Source: Asterella californica (lineage: Eukaryota; Streptophyta; Marchantiopsida; Marchantiales; Aytoniaceae). From it: 64,000 bases of DNA. Both the position numbers and the translations under genes were made by a program. Location: NCBI GenBank assembly GCA_036924285.1, contig JAYKYS010000001.1, forward strand, positions 5,729,501 through 5,793,500, written 5' to 3'. Below, piece by piece: positions 40,560-51,003 of the stretch. The notes below the pieces were generated by a model, which saw only the letters and a program-made list of their open reading frames with translations, ran no database searches and had not been told where the DNA came from. Positions within the stretch are counted from its first letter, which is position 1; each line of letters begins with the position of its first letter.

Positions 40560-43500
40560 AAGTTTCGATCGCTTGTGTCAAAATATCATACAACTGCACC
40601 TCAGATGGTCAAAGAATTCATGTATTTATTTTTTATCAAGTTCTGCAAAGAAAAAACTCTCTCATATTGTGCAATACTGACACATTGGACTCTAGCAATA
40701 CAAGCCAATGTATCCAAGTTAGGATACTTAGAACATAAACTTTCACTCAGATCGGACATGACTTACAACTCTTTGAAAGACAACTCGTTAAATTTAGTAA
40801 CAACGTGAGTTTTAAACAAAGGATACTCACTACGTAAATTTGTAGCATGTAAAGGGCACTGCATCAAAACTCCATGCACATACTTGACTCTCCAAAGCGC
40901 TTACAGAGTAAATCGAGCTCTCTTCCTCTCCATCCCCGGAGAGACACTATCTGTTTTGGCATCTGAAAAGGCGATAAAACTTTGAAGGTCCCTAGCACAT
41001 CATTATCACTAAAATGTTCAAGTAGTACTTCAGACAGGGCTTCTGCAAAATGCTTCTGAAAAGACACAGCTTCTTCCAAGTCAGTTCCTAGTCCTGATCT
41101 AGAAATCTCGACTGAATGATAACGGTTTCTTCTAATTTCAGATGTTGGTATTTTTAGATAGTCTTCTTCTGGACCATAATCAGATAAGATATGATATCAT
41201 GTATCGTTAAACAAAAAAACATTAGTATCAACCTTTTCAATTAGATAGGTCATTCGGATGGTTGTAATCTCATTTGTTACCATTGCACCTATGGTATAGA
41301 CATCAACAAATTTTGTCTGGAATATTTTACTTAATCTAGACAAACTGTGCAATATATCATCTAAAAAGTATAAGCAATAAATCACTTTAAAAGAATGTAG
41401 TTTATCAAACAAAGTACTAGCAACACCATGATCATCCGAGGCGGGAATAGTAGAGAAGAAGAGGAGTACTGACTCCAACGAGTCACAAAGTGTAGTTATA
41501 GCTTGACTCCTACTCAACCATCTAATCTTACAATAATGTTTGAGATATCGTTGTGTATCGAATAGCTCATCTTGGAGAACATTCAAACTCTCTTTTCGCT
41601 TGGAGGATTTCTTGAAGTATGTGCAACAAAAATTCACCAAATCATCAATTTCTTTGTTCAAATCTGCACAGAGATGATGCTTTGAAGCAAAAACAACTGC
41701 TAAGTTAATCCTATGAGCCACGCAATGTATAGCTACAATGTAAGGATTAACCAATTGTTTCAAGCGTGCTGCAAACCCTGATTGCCTCCCAGTTATCACA
41801 GAGGCTCCATCCGAGCCAAAACCTACAAACCTTTCATACTCGAGACCCCACGCTCTCAACAATGTTAGAAGTTGTTCTGTAATAGCTTCAGCTCCTTTAT
41901 CATGAACTCAAACGAGACCCATGTACGCAACTTCTATATGTCCATGTTCTAGAAAAGAAACAAAGACGACAAGTGCACTAGTCACTGATATATTTGTGGA
42001 TGCATCAATCATCAATCCAAAAAATAGATTGGTCCATACTCGCTCTAACAGTCTGTCTTGAATACATTCACTAATACAAGAAATCATTTGCTTACAACTT
42101 TGATCCGTTATCGTGTCGGATATTTTGCGTGAAGGATGTCCAAGAAAATGCGAGGTTCCTGGCTGTGGAGATGTTGTGTGCCAAACAGAGACAAGACAGA
42201 GAAAAACAACCACGAAAACGAACGCGCAATATATACCACTCCAAATGTATGTACACTGCCGTTTCTTTCTCCTAACAGCACAAAACTGAGAAACAGACCA
42301 GAGCGGTCTGTAACCTACTTCAGGAGCCCTAAAACAAACCCCTGAATCGCAACCCTAGCCTGAAATTGCCAAAGCGTAGCTCAAAGCAAGAGAAACTTCT
42401 CTTTGCTAACAACCAGAGCCACAACAGTATCACGCGATCCAAACTCAAGTCCAAACCACATCCACACCCTAGCTCTTGGCTAAAGCTAGCTACCACAAGC
42501 CATACACAACCAACTAAGTCCTTAACGAACTCAAAAGGACGAAACCTGTAGCGAAGGAACCGAAAAAGATCTATCTGGGAACTTTCTCTTTTCGTCAAAC
42601 GATCTTCAAATGTTGATAGGGTCTCCTTCCCTGACTCCGTTGGCTCAAGAAACCTTCAGATCCGACTCCCGATAGTCGAGATATCGTCAATTTTCGGTCG
42701 CAGGTGATCGAACCTTCAAAAACTCCTCTCTGCGGCTTAAAATCGCTCACACCGCACAAACGGATCGTCTAAACTGATATCCGTCTTCGCTGGTAGGTAG
42801 ATCTGGCTACCCTGAACCCAACAAGACTCCAAACAAGCCGTTTGGAGTTCCCCTTGCAAAACCACTCGAGAAATTTGGTCGCAGGTTGCAAAAAACTGAC
42901 GTAAATCGGCTCCTTGCGGCTCAAATTCGCTTACCACACCCAAACCAACAATCCAATTCACTTACAGTTTTTCTCCTATGCGTACATGAGGACTCCCTGA
43001 TCGCGTAGGCACCAAGAACGAAGAGCTTGGCTCACCGATCGCGAAGAACAACCCAATCTCAGGTTGCAGACGAACGAAAATCTGATGTAAGCGCTTCCCT
43101 GCGAGCCAATTTCACTCACAACTCCCAAACCGCCCGATGAAACTTTGAATCGTCTTCAATTTCCTGAAGAACTCGTTGTTCTGATCCCGATGGATCCAAG
43201 GACAGCAAGTTTGGACTCCGGAACGGCTCGAACGGTCCAACTCTCCTTCACCAGTAACTGAAAATCTCAAATCTGCTTCCTGCGTCTCAATTTTCCTCAG
43301 AACACAACCTCCGATCCGTCTCTTCCCAAACCGTTTGAACTCGTGCGTAGCCTGCACAGATCTGAACCCAACGACGCCTTGCGCGCTTGCATTGGACTCC
43401 TAAATCTCTCGAACCGTCCGTTGACAGGTCGCAGGCGCAAGCTAGTCCCTAAAGCACCCCCCTTGCAACAGTCTCTGTACGTACAGTTCACTCCTCAATA

Positions 43501-44479
43501 ATAAGAAGCAGGCCCCTTGCATCATTGATATAATGTCTGAAGCCCTAAATACCCAGTCAGCAAGTAACTAGGGGCCTAGCTTGATTTTACCTTCTTTCGA
43601 ATCGCATAACTTCTTCTCTGGATGTCCAAACAAAGTAAACAAGATGCCCATGGAAAGCTGACAATGAGCTCTACCCATCTATGTGATGAAAGTGAAGATC
43701 CGAAGTTGCGCCAAAAGCCCGTAAGCTGGGGCCTAGCTTGTTTTCTTCATCTTTCGAGTCCTGTAACTTTTCCACTAGGCGTCCAAACGAAGTAGATGAA
43801 GTGCCTATGGAAAGCTGACAAGGAGTTCTATCCACTGGTGCGATAAAAACGAAGATCCGAAGTGGTGCCAAAAACCCGTAAGCTGAGGCTTAGCTTATTT
43901 TCTCCATCTTTCGAGTCTTGTAACTTTTCCACTAGGCGTCCAAACGAAGTAGACAAAGTGCCTATGGAAAGCTGACAAGGAGCTCTACCCATCTATGCAA
44001 TGAAAATGGAGATCCGAAATGAAGCTAAAAGCCCGTAAGCTAGGGCCTAGCTTGTCTTTTTCATGAGTGTCTTTGGAGCGACAAGCATCGAAGTTTGAAT
44101 TTCATGTAGGAGCCGGTCCACGACACGACACCGTCTGATACAAACTGACAGTGAGCTCACACAAAGCAGATTTCAGAAAATAACACAACTTCGAAAACTT
44201 AGCAAAAGATAAGCTCTCTTTTGCAACAAAGTATGCAATCTTAAAGAAATTCATCAAGACAGTGTTAGTAGTTCTATTAGAGAAAACAAGCGCTTCACGC
44301 ATTGCAAGCTCTCTGTGGGTTATTGCATAAAAGTTCTTGATGTGTTCTTTACAGTGTTCATGATCAGAAAACACAGAAGTTCGAGTATTGACACCACCCC
44401 TTGTAGAGAAAAGAGATTTTGATCTGAATCTAGGAGAAAGGTATTTATGTATAAAATACCTTTCTCGTATCACGATCAA
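40560..44479 (-). pseudogene. hAT-like transposase (ZNF862/KIAA1586-like family), interrupted by a solo LTR
   Basis: Read right to left, the first block is 44479-44135 (KEHIKNFYAITHRELAMREA, FKIAYFVAKESLSFAKFSKL). The solo LTR 42109-44130 comes next, then 42104-41908 (CISECIQDRLLERVWTNLFF, GLMIDASTNISVTSALVVFV). At 41862-41197 follow the catalytic-region GFGSDGASVITGRQSGFAAR, IVAIHCVAHRINLAVVFASK and IRWLSRSQAITTLCDSLES. Next is 41079-40864, and a final piece near 40800-40600 contains YPNLDTLACIARVQCVSIAQ then YERVFSLQNLI, a decayed dimerisation segment. Removing the LTR and one CCGT copy rejoins YQT with DQSCKQ in frame. Such proteins move DNA by cut and paste or have been domesticated. No terminal inverted repeats were identified. 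Confidence 0.75.
42109..44130 (-). repeat. Solo LTR copy B inside the hAT-like gene
   Basis: It is 2022 bp and the reverse complement of the family seen at 27317-29188. The ends on the minus strand are TGTCGTGTCGTGGACCGG and ...GACACGATA (CA mutated to TA). It is flanked by CCGT (42105-42108, 44131-44134), a 4 bp duplication. It contains three 157 bp tandem units at about 43587-44057 where copy A has two, which accounts for the length difference. Confidence 0.8.
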
Positions 44480-44639
44480 AGTTTTTCAGTACAAGAGAAG
44501 AATGCACAATGTAGAAATAGAGGAAAACCTACAAGCTCAAAACTGTGGTGCCCACAAATTATAGGATTTACGAATTTTTGAAATTTTTGAGATTAATAAC
44601 TTATTTGTATAACTGAAGAAGCGTTGTTACTTAAGATTA

Positions 44640-46016
44640 CGGCTTTCTTAGCAGGAAGATGATCTTAAGGGCTGTTTGTAATATTAAGTTGACTTCTTCG
44701 GAAGACGACTGTCTTCCGAAGAGCGTCTTCTCGGTGGTGTCTTCGGAAGACGGCGGAAGACGGAAGACGACGGAAGACACGCATCTTCCGGAAGACGACA
44801 ACCATGGAAGCTTAACCACGTAAGGAGTAGGTGCACCTACCAGGTAGCACCGAATCGGTTAGGTAGGTCAGGAGGGTCGAAACCCCTAAACTACGGGGAA
44901 GATGCGCAGGAAGCGCATTAGCACAGAAACCTACCTGCTTCTCGCATCGAGAGATTGGAGAACGAGAAGATCGATTCAGGCAGCGAGTTGATTTGAGTGA
45001 GGAAATCAGCGAGTGAAATCGAGTGAGGTTAGGATCGATTCGAAGCTAGAAGAAAGGCGAAGTCGAATTGCTGAGCGCAGAAGAGTGTCGAGCTGAAGAC
45101 GGTTTTCTGTGAGCTCCCGGAAGCTGACATTGGAGGGTGGCTGAGTGGAATCAAAGGTGGAATTGAGACGTAGCCAGAAGCTGACCGCGGAAGCAGCCTT
45201 GTGGGATCGCATTGGAGCTAGAACCAGAGATAGAAGCGCGCGGAAGATCAAAGACAGCTCGGGAAGTCGACAGAAGACAGTAGAGGTTCTTCCCATGTTC
45301 TCTTTCCTTCCCCACTGCTTCTCGTCTTTATTTGGTATCCCCCGCACTTCCCCGGTTGTTTGCAGGCAGCCTGATCGATCAACCCCCCACCCTTATTTTC
45401 CTATTGTGACATTGGGCGCAGAAGCGCTGCCCAATTTTTGTCAAACATCTTCCTGCTTCTTCCCGAGTTCAATTCGAGCTTCCCTACTCCTAGCCCTCAA
45501 ATTGGAGATCCCCGCTATCAATTTCCCTACCCTACCATCCCTCTACTCTCAAAACCTTGAACAGAAGACGCTTCGGAAGATTGGAACATCTTCGGAAGAC
45601 GCTTCAGTAGCTTGACTGTCTTCGGAAGTCGACTGTGCACAATTCGTATCATGAGTGGATTTGCTTTGCTTTTGTGATAAGAGAGGCTTGGTACGAATTC
45701 CGAGTGGCTTGGTGAGTTGTTTGTTATTTCGAGAAGTTGGAAGTCCGGAACTAGGCCTGTGCCTCCTGGTCTTCCAAGCTTCTCAAATCCACATCTTCCT
45801 AGAGAGACTAGAAGACTGGAAGGACTGACAAAATGCACGAGAAGACGTGAGGGTCCATTTCGGGTCTCTTCTGTCCGACCCATAGCAGCCCATTCCTTCT
45901 TCTTCCCGAACTTAAGAGAGAGTCGTGAGAAGTCTTGCTGGCAGAATCTGGAGAGAATGATCGAGGGTTATGTCTTCCCATCATGCAGCAAGCTTCTTCT
46001 GAGTGTGTATAAGAGG
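44640..46016. repeat. GAAGAC/CTTCGG-rich leader of the tandem-array unit
   Basis: The stretch is crowded with GGAAGAC and GTCTTCC words, often as palindromes such as TCTTCCGAAGA (44710-44720) and TCTTCCGGAAGAC (44784-44796). The densest part is 44690-44810. Open frames here (45145-45615, 45717-46019) show no domain. The upstream edge may lie near 44640, where the composition changes sharply. Confidence 0.5.
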
Positions 46017-46521
46017 TGAGAAGTCAGAAGAACGGAGTGCAAATGTCTTGAGTCTGTTGTGAGGATAGATTGCACGTAGGAAGAAGAAGACATGTGAGAT
46101 CAGTGAAGGGAAGCCTGACTTCGGGAGATCTTCCGAGAAAGACATTGAATCGGAAGCTGTCCTTGGGGTCTTCCCAGAGACCACTGTCACCGCAGGAGCC
46201 CGCAACCATCTTCTGAACTTGTTATGCACTCTACGTTTCGCGAATCTTGTATCTTCTGATAGGAAGTAGGATGTAATGCAATGTGGGTTGTCTTCTTAGG
46301 AATCCATGCGAGGCCTTGCTGAGTTAGGATTGTTTAGATATAGCTCGAAAGACGAGAGCTATCTAGGAAGTACTGTTAGAATCTCGGAAGACGGAGTAGC
46401 AGTCTTCTGGAAGACTAGTTTCGTCTTCTGAGAAGTAGAAGTTAGACTGTGAGCACTTGGGAAGGACTGAGCCTTCGGCTCACAGTAAGTGCGTGTGGCT
46501 TAGTGCAACAGATCTTTCAGT

Positions 46522-48260
46522 ATGTCGATGCATCCTCGAGGGTTGGTGTTACCGGCAGCAGAGTTGACCGAGGCCACACCCTTTCTCAAGGAGTTGGGTC
46601 TCGACTTCTTCCTGTGGGATTAGAACCTCACCGACCAAGGACTTCTGGAGGAGGTTTGGGCAGCATTATCGCCTCGCAACCGTGTACCTGCGAAGGCAGG
46701 AGTAGCTCGAGGAAGACCATCTTCCTGGACTGAAGATTGGTGACGCAGGGTCTTCCACAGGTTAGAATCCGAGGACCGAGGGTATTGGCTCGAGAAGAAG
46801 ATCTTGCCCAGGATCGTGAGTGAGTGGCATGTGCCTGGAAGCACAACTTGCCTCTTCTTGGAGGACAGGCAAGGAAGGAACGGGTGGAAGATCGAATCTT
46901 ACCGGGAGCCGAAGAAACAACTTCGTCAGAAGTCGCTTCTTCTGTCAACTTCGCTTCTGGCGAAGTGCCAGAAGAAGCGACTTCTGGCGAAGTTGTTTCT
47001 GCATCTCTTTCCCAAAGGAAAGCGAAGAAGACGAGGTACCTTGGAGATCAGGACGTAGAGTTCCTGGAAGCAGTGTGGGATGAGGGAGTGCCCGTCAACT
47101 AGGGCTCATTCTTCCACATATATGTACAGGCGGAGCTAGCGTACTTGGGTACCTCGGCGGGAGGACACTTGACACCTTTCCTCTGCTACTTGTATGTAGC
47201 CATGGGGGATCTCACTGAAGGACAGTTGGTGAAGTATGGACCGACAGCGCAACCTGAGACGAAAGAGGAGACCTCAGAAAAAGACGACCGAGCAGCAGCC
47301 GCAACTCCCCCTCCCACTCTGATGCCGCAACTGAGGCCCGGCTCTCATCAGAAGACGCTTCTGGTGAGGGAAGACGACTCCAATGGGTCAGAAGACGCCA
47401 TGTCTATGAGGAAGATGGGCCCTAGAAGTGTACCTAAGAAGACCACCTCCCTCATACATTCGAGATCGGAGTCTGACTCGGAGGAAGAACTGCTGAGTAC
47501 CCGACCGGAGCAGAAGATCGCTTCTGCCACACCATGGAGTCTTCCGAAGACTCCAGAAGACGTAGGATGGATGGATACTCCTACTGCGATGCGGGGAAGC
47601 GCAATGAAGAGGACCGCTTCTACCATAGGGAGAGATCTTCCACCCCGGAAGATGAGAAGAGTAGCTTCTTCCCGTGTGCAGAAGTTGAAGACCATTGTGG
47701 TGGAAGAGGCATCCTTGCCTCTGGAAGACAAGGTCGACACCTCCAACCGAACTGTGGAGATGAACTTGTCTTCCGCAGGAAGAAGACTGGAAGAGTTCAG
47801 CGCCTTCTTCCACGCAGAGATCCAACCAGCTATGGAGTTGCTGGAGAAGAGAGCGAAGGCTCAGGAGAAGCCCTTGCAGCCTGGATTCGGTCTGTGCACC
47901 TTGATGCGTCAGGAAGAAGGCCAGAAGAAGACAGAAGCGCTGGAAGCTAGTCTCCGCACCACGCAGAAGCTCGCAACGAGGTACAAGACGGAAGCAGCCG
48001 CTTCTGCCAAGGAGCTGACCCAACTGAGGAAGAGCAACCAAGAGTTGCAGGCGCGTTTACAGCAGCGCGACCAAGAGGTTCTCCGAGTGCGGGGAAAGAT
48101 CACCGCCCTCGCAGAAGAGAGGACAACATGGAAGACGCAACGGGAAGCCGCAGAAGCGCGAGTTGCAGCCGAGAAGATGCAGCGGGAAGCAGCGGAAGCA
48201 GCGGAAGCTCGTGCGCAGGAGATGCTAGCACAGTCGGTGGAAGCACTTCGGAAGAAGTGA
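46522..48260 (+). pseudogene. Array ORF, unit 1
   Basis: Starts at ATGTCGATGCATCC. An in-frame TAG (46621-46623) replaces a Trp, a frame change near 47000 includes a short GAAGCGACTTCTG-type inverted repeat, and a further TAG lies near 47100. From 47145 a 371-codon frame is open: AELAYLGTSAGGHLTPFLCY region, an acidic Ser-rich middle (SRSESDSEEELLS), KTPEDVGWMDTPTAMRGSA, and a long helical C-terminus (EALEASLRTTQKLATRYKTE, ELTQLRKSNQELQARLQQRD). The stop TGA at 48258-48260 is formed by the duplication junction itself. The function is unknown. A long coiled coil is predicted by eye, so self-association is likely, as in structural or gag-like proteins. Confidence 0.6.
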
Positions 48261-48762
48261 GAAGTCAGAAGAACGGAGTGCAAATGTCTTGAGTCTGTTG
48301 TGAGGATAGATTGCGCGTAGGAAGAAGAAGACAGGTGAGACCAGTGAAGAGAAGCCTGACTTCGGGAGGTCTTTCGAGAAAAACATTGAATCGGAAGCTG
48401 TCTTGGGGGTCTTCCCAGAGGCCACTGTCACCGCAGGAGCCCGCAACCATCTTCTGAACCTGTTATGCACTCTACGTTTCACGAATCTTGTATCTTCTGA
48501 TAGGAAGCAAGATGTAATGCAAGGTGGGTTGTCTTCTTAGGAATCCATGCGAGGCCTTGCTTAGTTAGGATTGTTTAGATATAGCTCGGAAGACGAGAGC
48601 TATCTAGGAAGTACTGTTAGAATCCCGGAAGACGGAGTAGCTGTCTTCTGGAAGACTAGTTTCGTCTTCTGAGAAGTAGAAGTTAGACTATGGGCACTTG
48701 GGAAGGACTGAGCCTTCAGCTCACAATAAATTCGTGTGGCTTAGTGCAACAGATCTTTCAGT

Positions 48763-50501
48763 ATGTCGATGCATCCTCGAGGGTTGGTGTTACCGGCAGC
48801 AGAGTTGACCGAGGCCACACCCTTTCTCAAGGAGTTGGGTCTCGACTTCTTCCTGTGGGATTAGAACCTCACCGACCAAGGACTTCTGGAGGAGGTTTGG
48901 GCAGCATTATCGCCTCGCAACCGTGTACCTGCGAAGGCAGGAGTAGCTCGAGGAAGACCATCTTCCTGGACTGAAGATTGGTGACGCAGGGTCTTCCACA
49001 GGTTAGAATCCGAGGACCGAGGGTATTGGCTCGAGAAGAAGATCTTGCCCAGGATCGTGAGTGAGTGGCATGTGCCTGGAAGCACAACTTGCCTCTTCTT
49101 GGAGGACAGGCAAGGAAGGAACGGGTGGAAGATCGAATCTTACCGGGAGCCGAAGAAACAACTTCGTCAGAAGTCGCTTCTTCTGTCAACTTCGCTTCTG
49201 GCGAAGTGCCAGAAGAAGCGACTTCTGGCGAAGTTGTTTCTGCATCTCTTTCCCAAAGGAAAGCGAAGAAGACGAGGTACCTTGGAGATCAGGACGTAGA
49301 GTTCCTGGAAGCAGTGTGGGATGAGGGAGTGCCCGTCAACTAGGGCTCATTCTTCCACATATATGTACAGGCGGAGCTAGCGTACTTGGGTACCTCGGCG
49401 GGAGGACACTTGACACCTTTCCTCTGCTACTTGTATGTAGCCATGGGGGATCTCACTGAAGGACAGTTGGTGAAGTATGGACCGACAGCGCAACCTGAGA
49501 CGAAAGAGGAGACCTCAGAAAAAGACGACCGAGCAGCAGCCGCAACTCCCCCTCCCACTCTGATGCCGCAACTGAGGCCCGGCTCTCATCAGAAGACGCT
49601 TCTGGTGAGGGAAGACGACTCCAATGGGTCAGAAGACGCCATGTCTATGAGGAAGATGGGCCCTAGAAGTGTACCTAAGAAGACCACCTCCCTCATACAT
49701 TCGAGATCGGAGTCTGACTCGGAGGAAGAACTGCTGAGTACCCGACCGGAGCAGAAGATCGCTTCTGCCACACCATGGAGTCTTCCGAAGACTCCAGAAG
49801 ACGTAGGATGGATGGATACTCCTACTGCGATGCGGGGAAGCGCAATGAAGAGGACCGCTTCTACCATAGGGAGAGATCTTCCACCCCGGAAGATGAGAAG
49901 AGTAGCTTCTTCCCGTGTGCAGAAGTTGAAGACCATTGTGGTGGAAGAGGCATCCTTGCCTCTGGAAGACAAGGTCGACACCTCCAACCGAACTGTGGAG
50001 ATGAACTTGTCTTCCGCAGGAAGAAGACTGGAAGAGTTCAGCGCCTTCTTCCACGCAGAGATCCAACCAGCTATGGAGTTGCTGGAGAAGAGAGCGAAGG
50101 CTCAGGAGAAGCCCTTGCAGCCTGGATTCGGTCTGTGCACCTTGATGCGTCAGGAAGAAGGCCAGAAGAAGACAGAAGCGCTGGAAGCTAGTCTCCGCAC
50201 CACGCAGAAGCTCGCAACGAGGTACAAGACGGAAGCAGCCGCTTCTGCCAAGGAGCTGACCCAACTGAGGAAGAGCAACCAAGAGTTGCAGGCGCGTTTA
50301 CAGCAGCGCGACCAAGAGGTTCTCCGAGTGCGGGGAAAGATCACCGCCCTCGCAGAAGAGAGGACAACATGGAAGACGCAACGGGAAGCCGCAGAAGCGC
50401 GAGTTGCAGCCGAGAAGATGCAGCGGGAAGCAGCGGAAGCAGCGGAAGCTCGTGCGCAGGAGATGCTAGCACAGTCGGTGGAAGCACTTCGGAAGAAGTG
50501 A
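48763..50501 (+). pseudogene. Array ORF, unit 2 (hybrid unit)
   Basis: The coding part from 49386 to 50501 encodes the same 371 residues as unit 1, without a single change. The leader equals that of unit 3. It carries the same internal TAG (48862-48864), and its terminal TGA is again created by the unit junction. Confidence 0.6.
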
Positions 50502-51003
50502 GAAGTCAGAAGAACGGAGTGCAAATGTCTTGAGTCTGTTGTGAGGATAGATTGCGCGTAGGAAGAAGAAGACAGGTGAGACCAGTGAAGAGAAGCCTGA
50601 CTTCGGGAGGTCTTTCGAGAAAAACATTGAATCGGAAGCTGTCTTGGGGGTCTTCCCAGAGGCCACTGTCACCGCAGGAGCCCGCAACCATCTTCTGAAC
50701 CTGTTATGCACTCTACGTTTCACGAATCTTGTATCTTCTGATAGGAAGCAAGATGTAATGCAAGGTGGGTTGTCTTCTTAGGAATCCATGCGAGGCCTTG
50801 CTTAGTTAGGATTGTTTAGATATAGCTCGGAAGACGAGAGCTATCTAGGAAGTACTGTTAGAATCCCGGAAGACGGAGTAGCTGTCTTCTGGAAGACTAG
50901 TTTCGTCTTCTGAGAAGTAGAAGTTAGACTATGGGCACTTGGGAAGGACTGAGCCTTCAGCTCACAATAAATTCGTGTGGCTTAGTGCAACAGATCTTTC
51001 AGT

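Noticed and set aside
47388..48041. Long minus-strand frame of 217 codons in each array unit
   Set aside because: It is the antisense shadow of the helical plus-strand ORF, whose GAAGAC-rich codons leave the reverse frames open.
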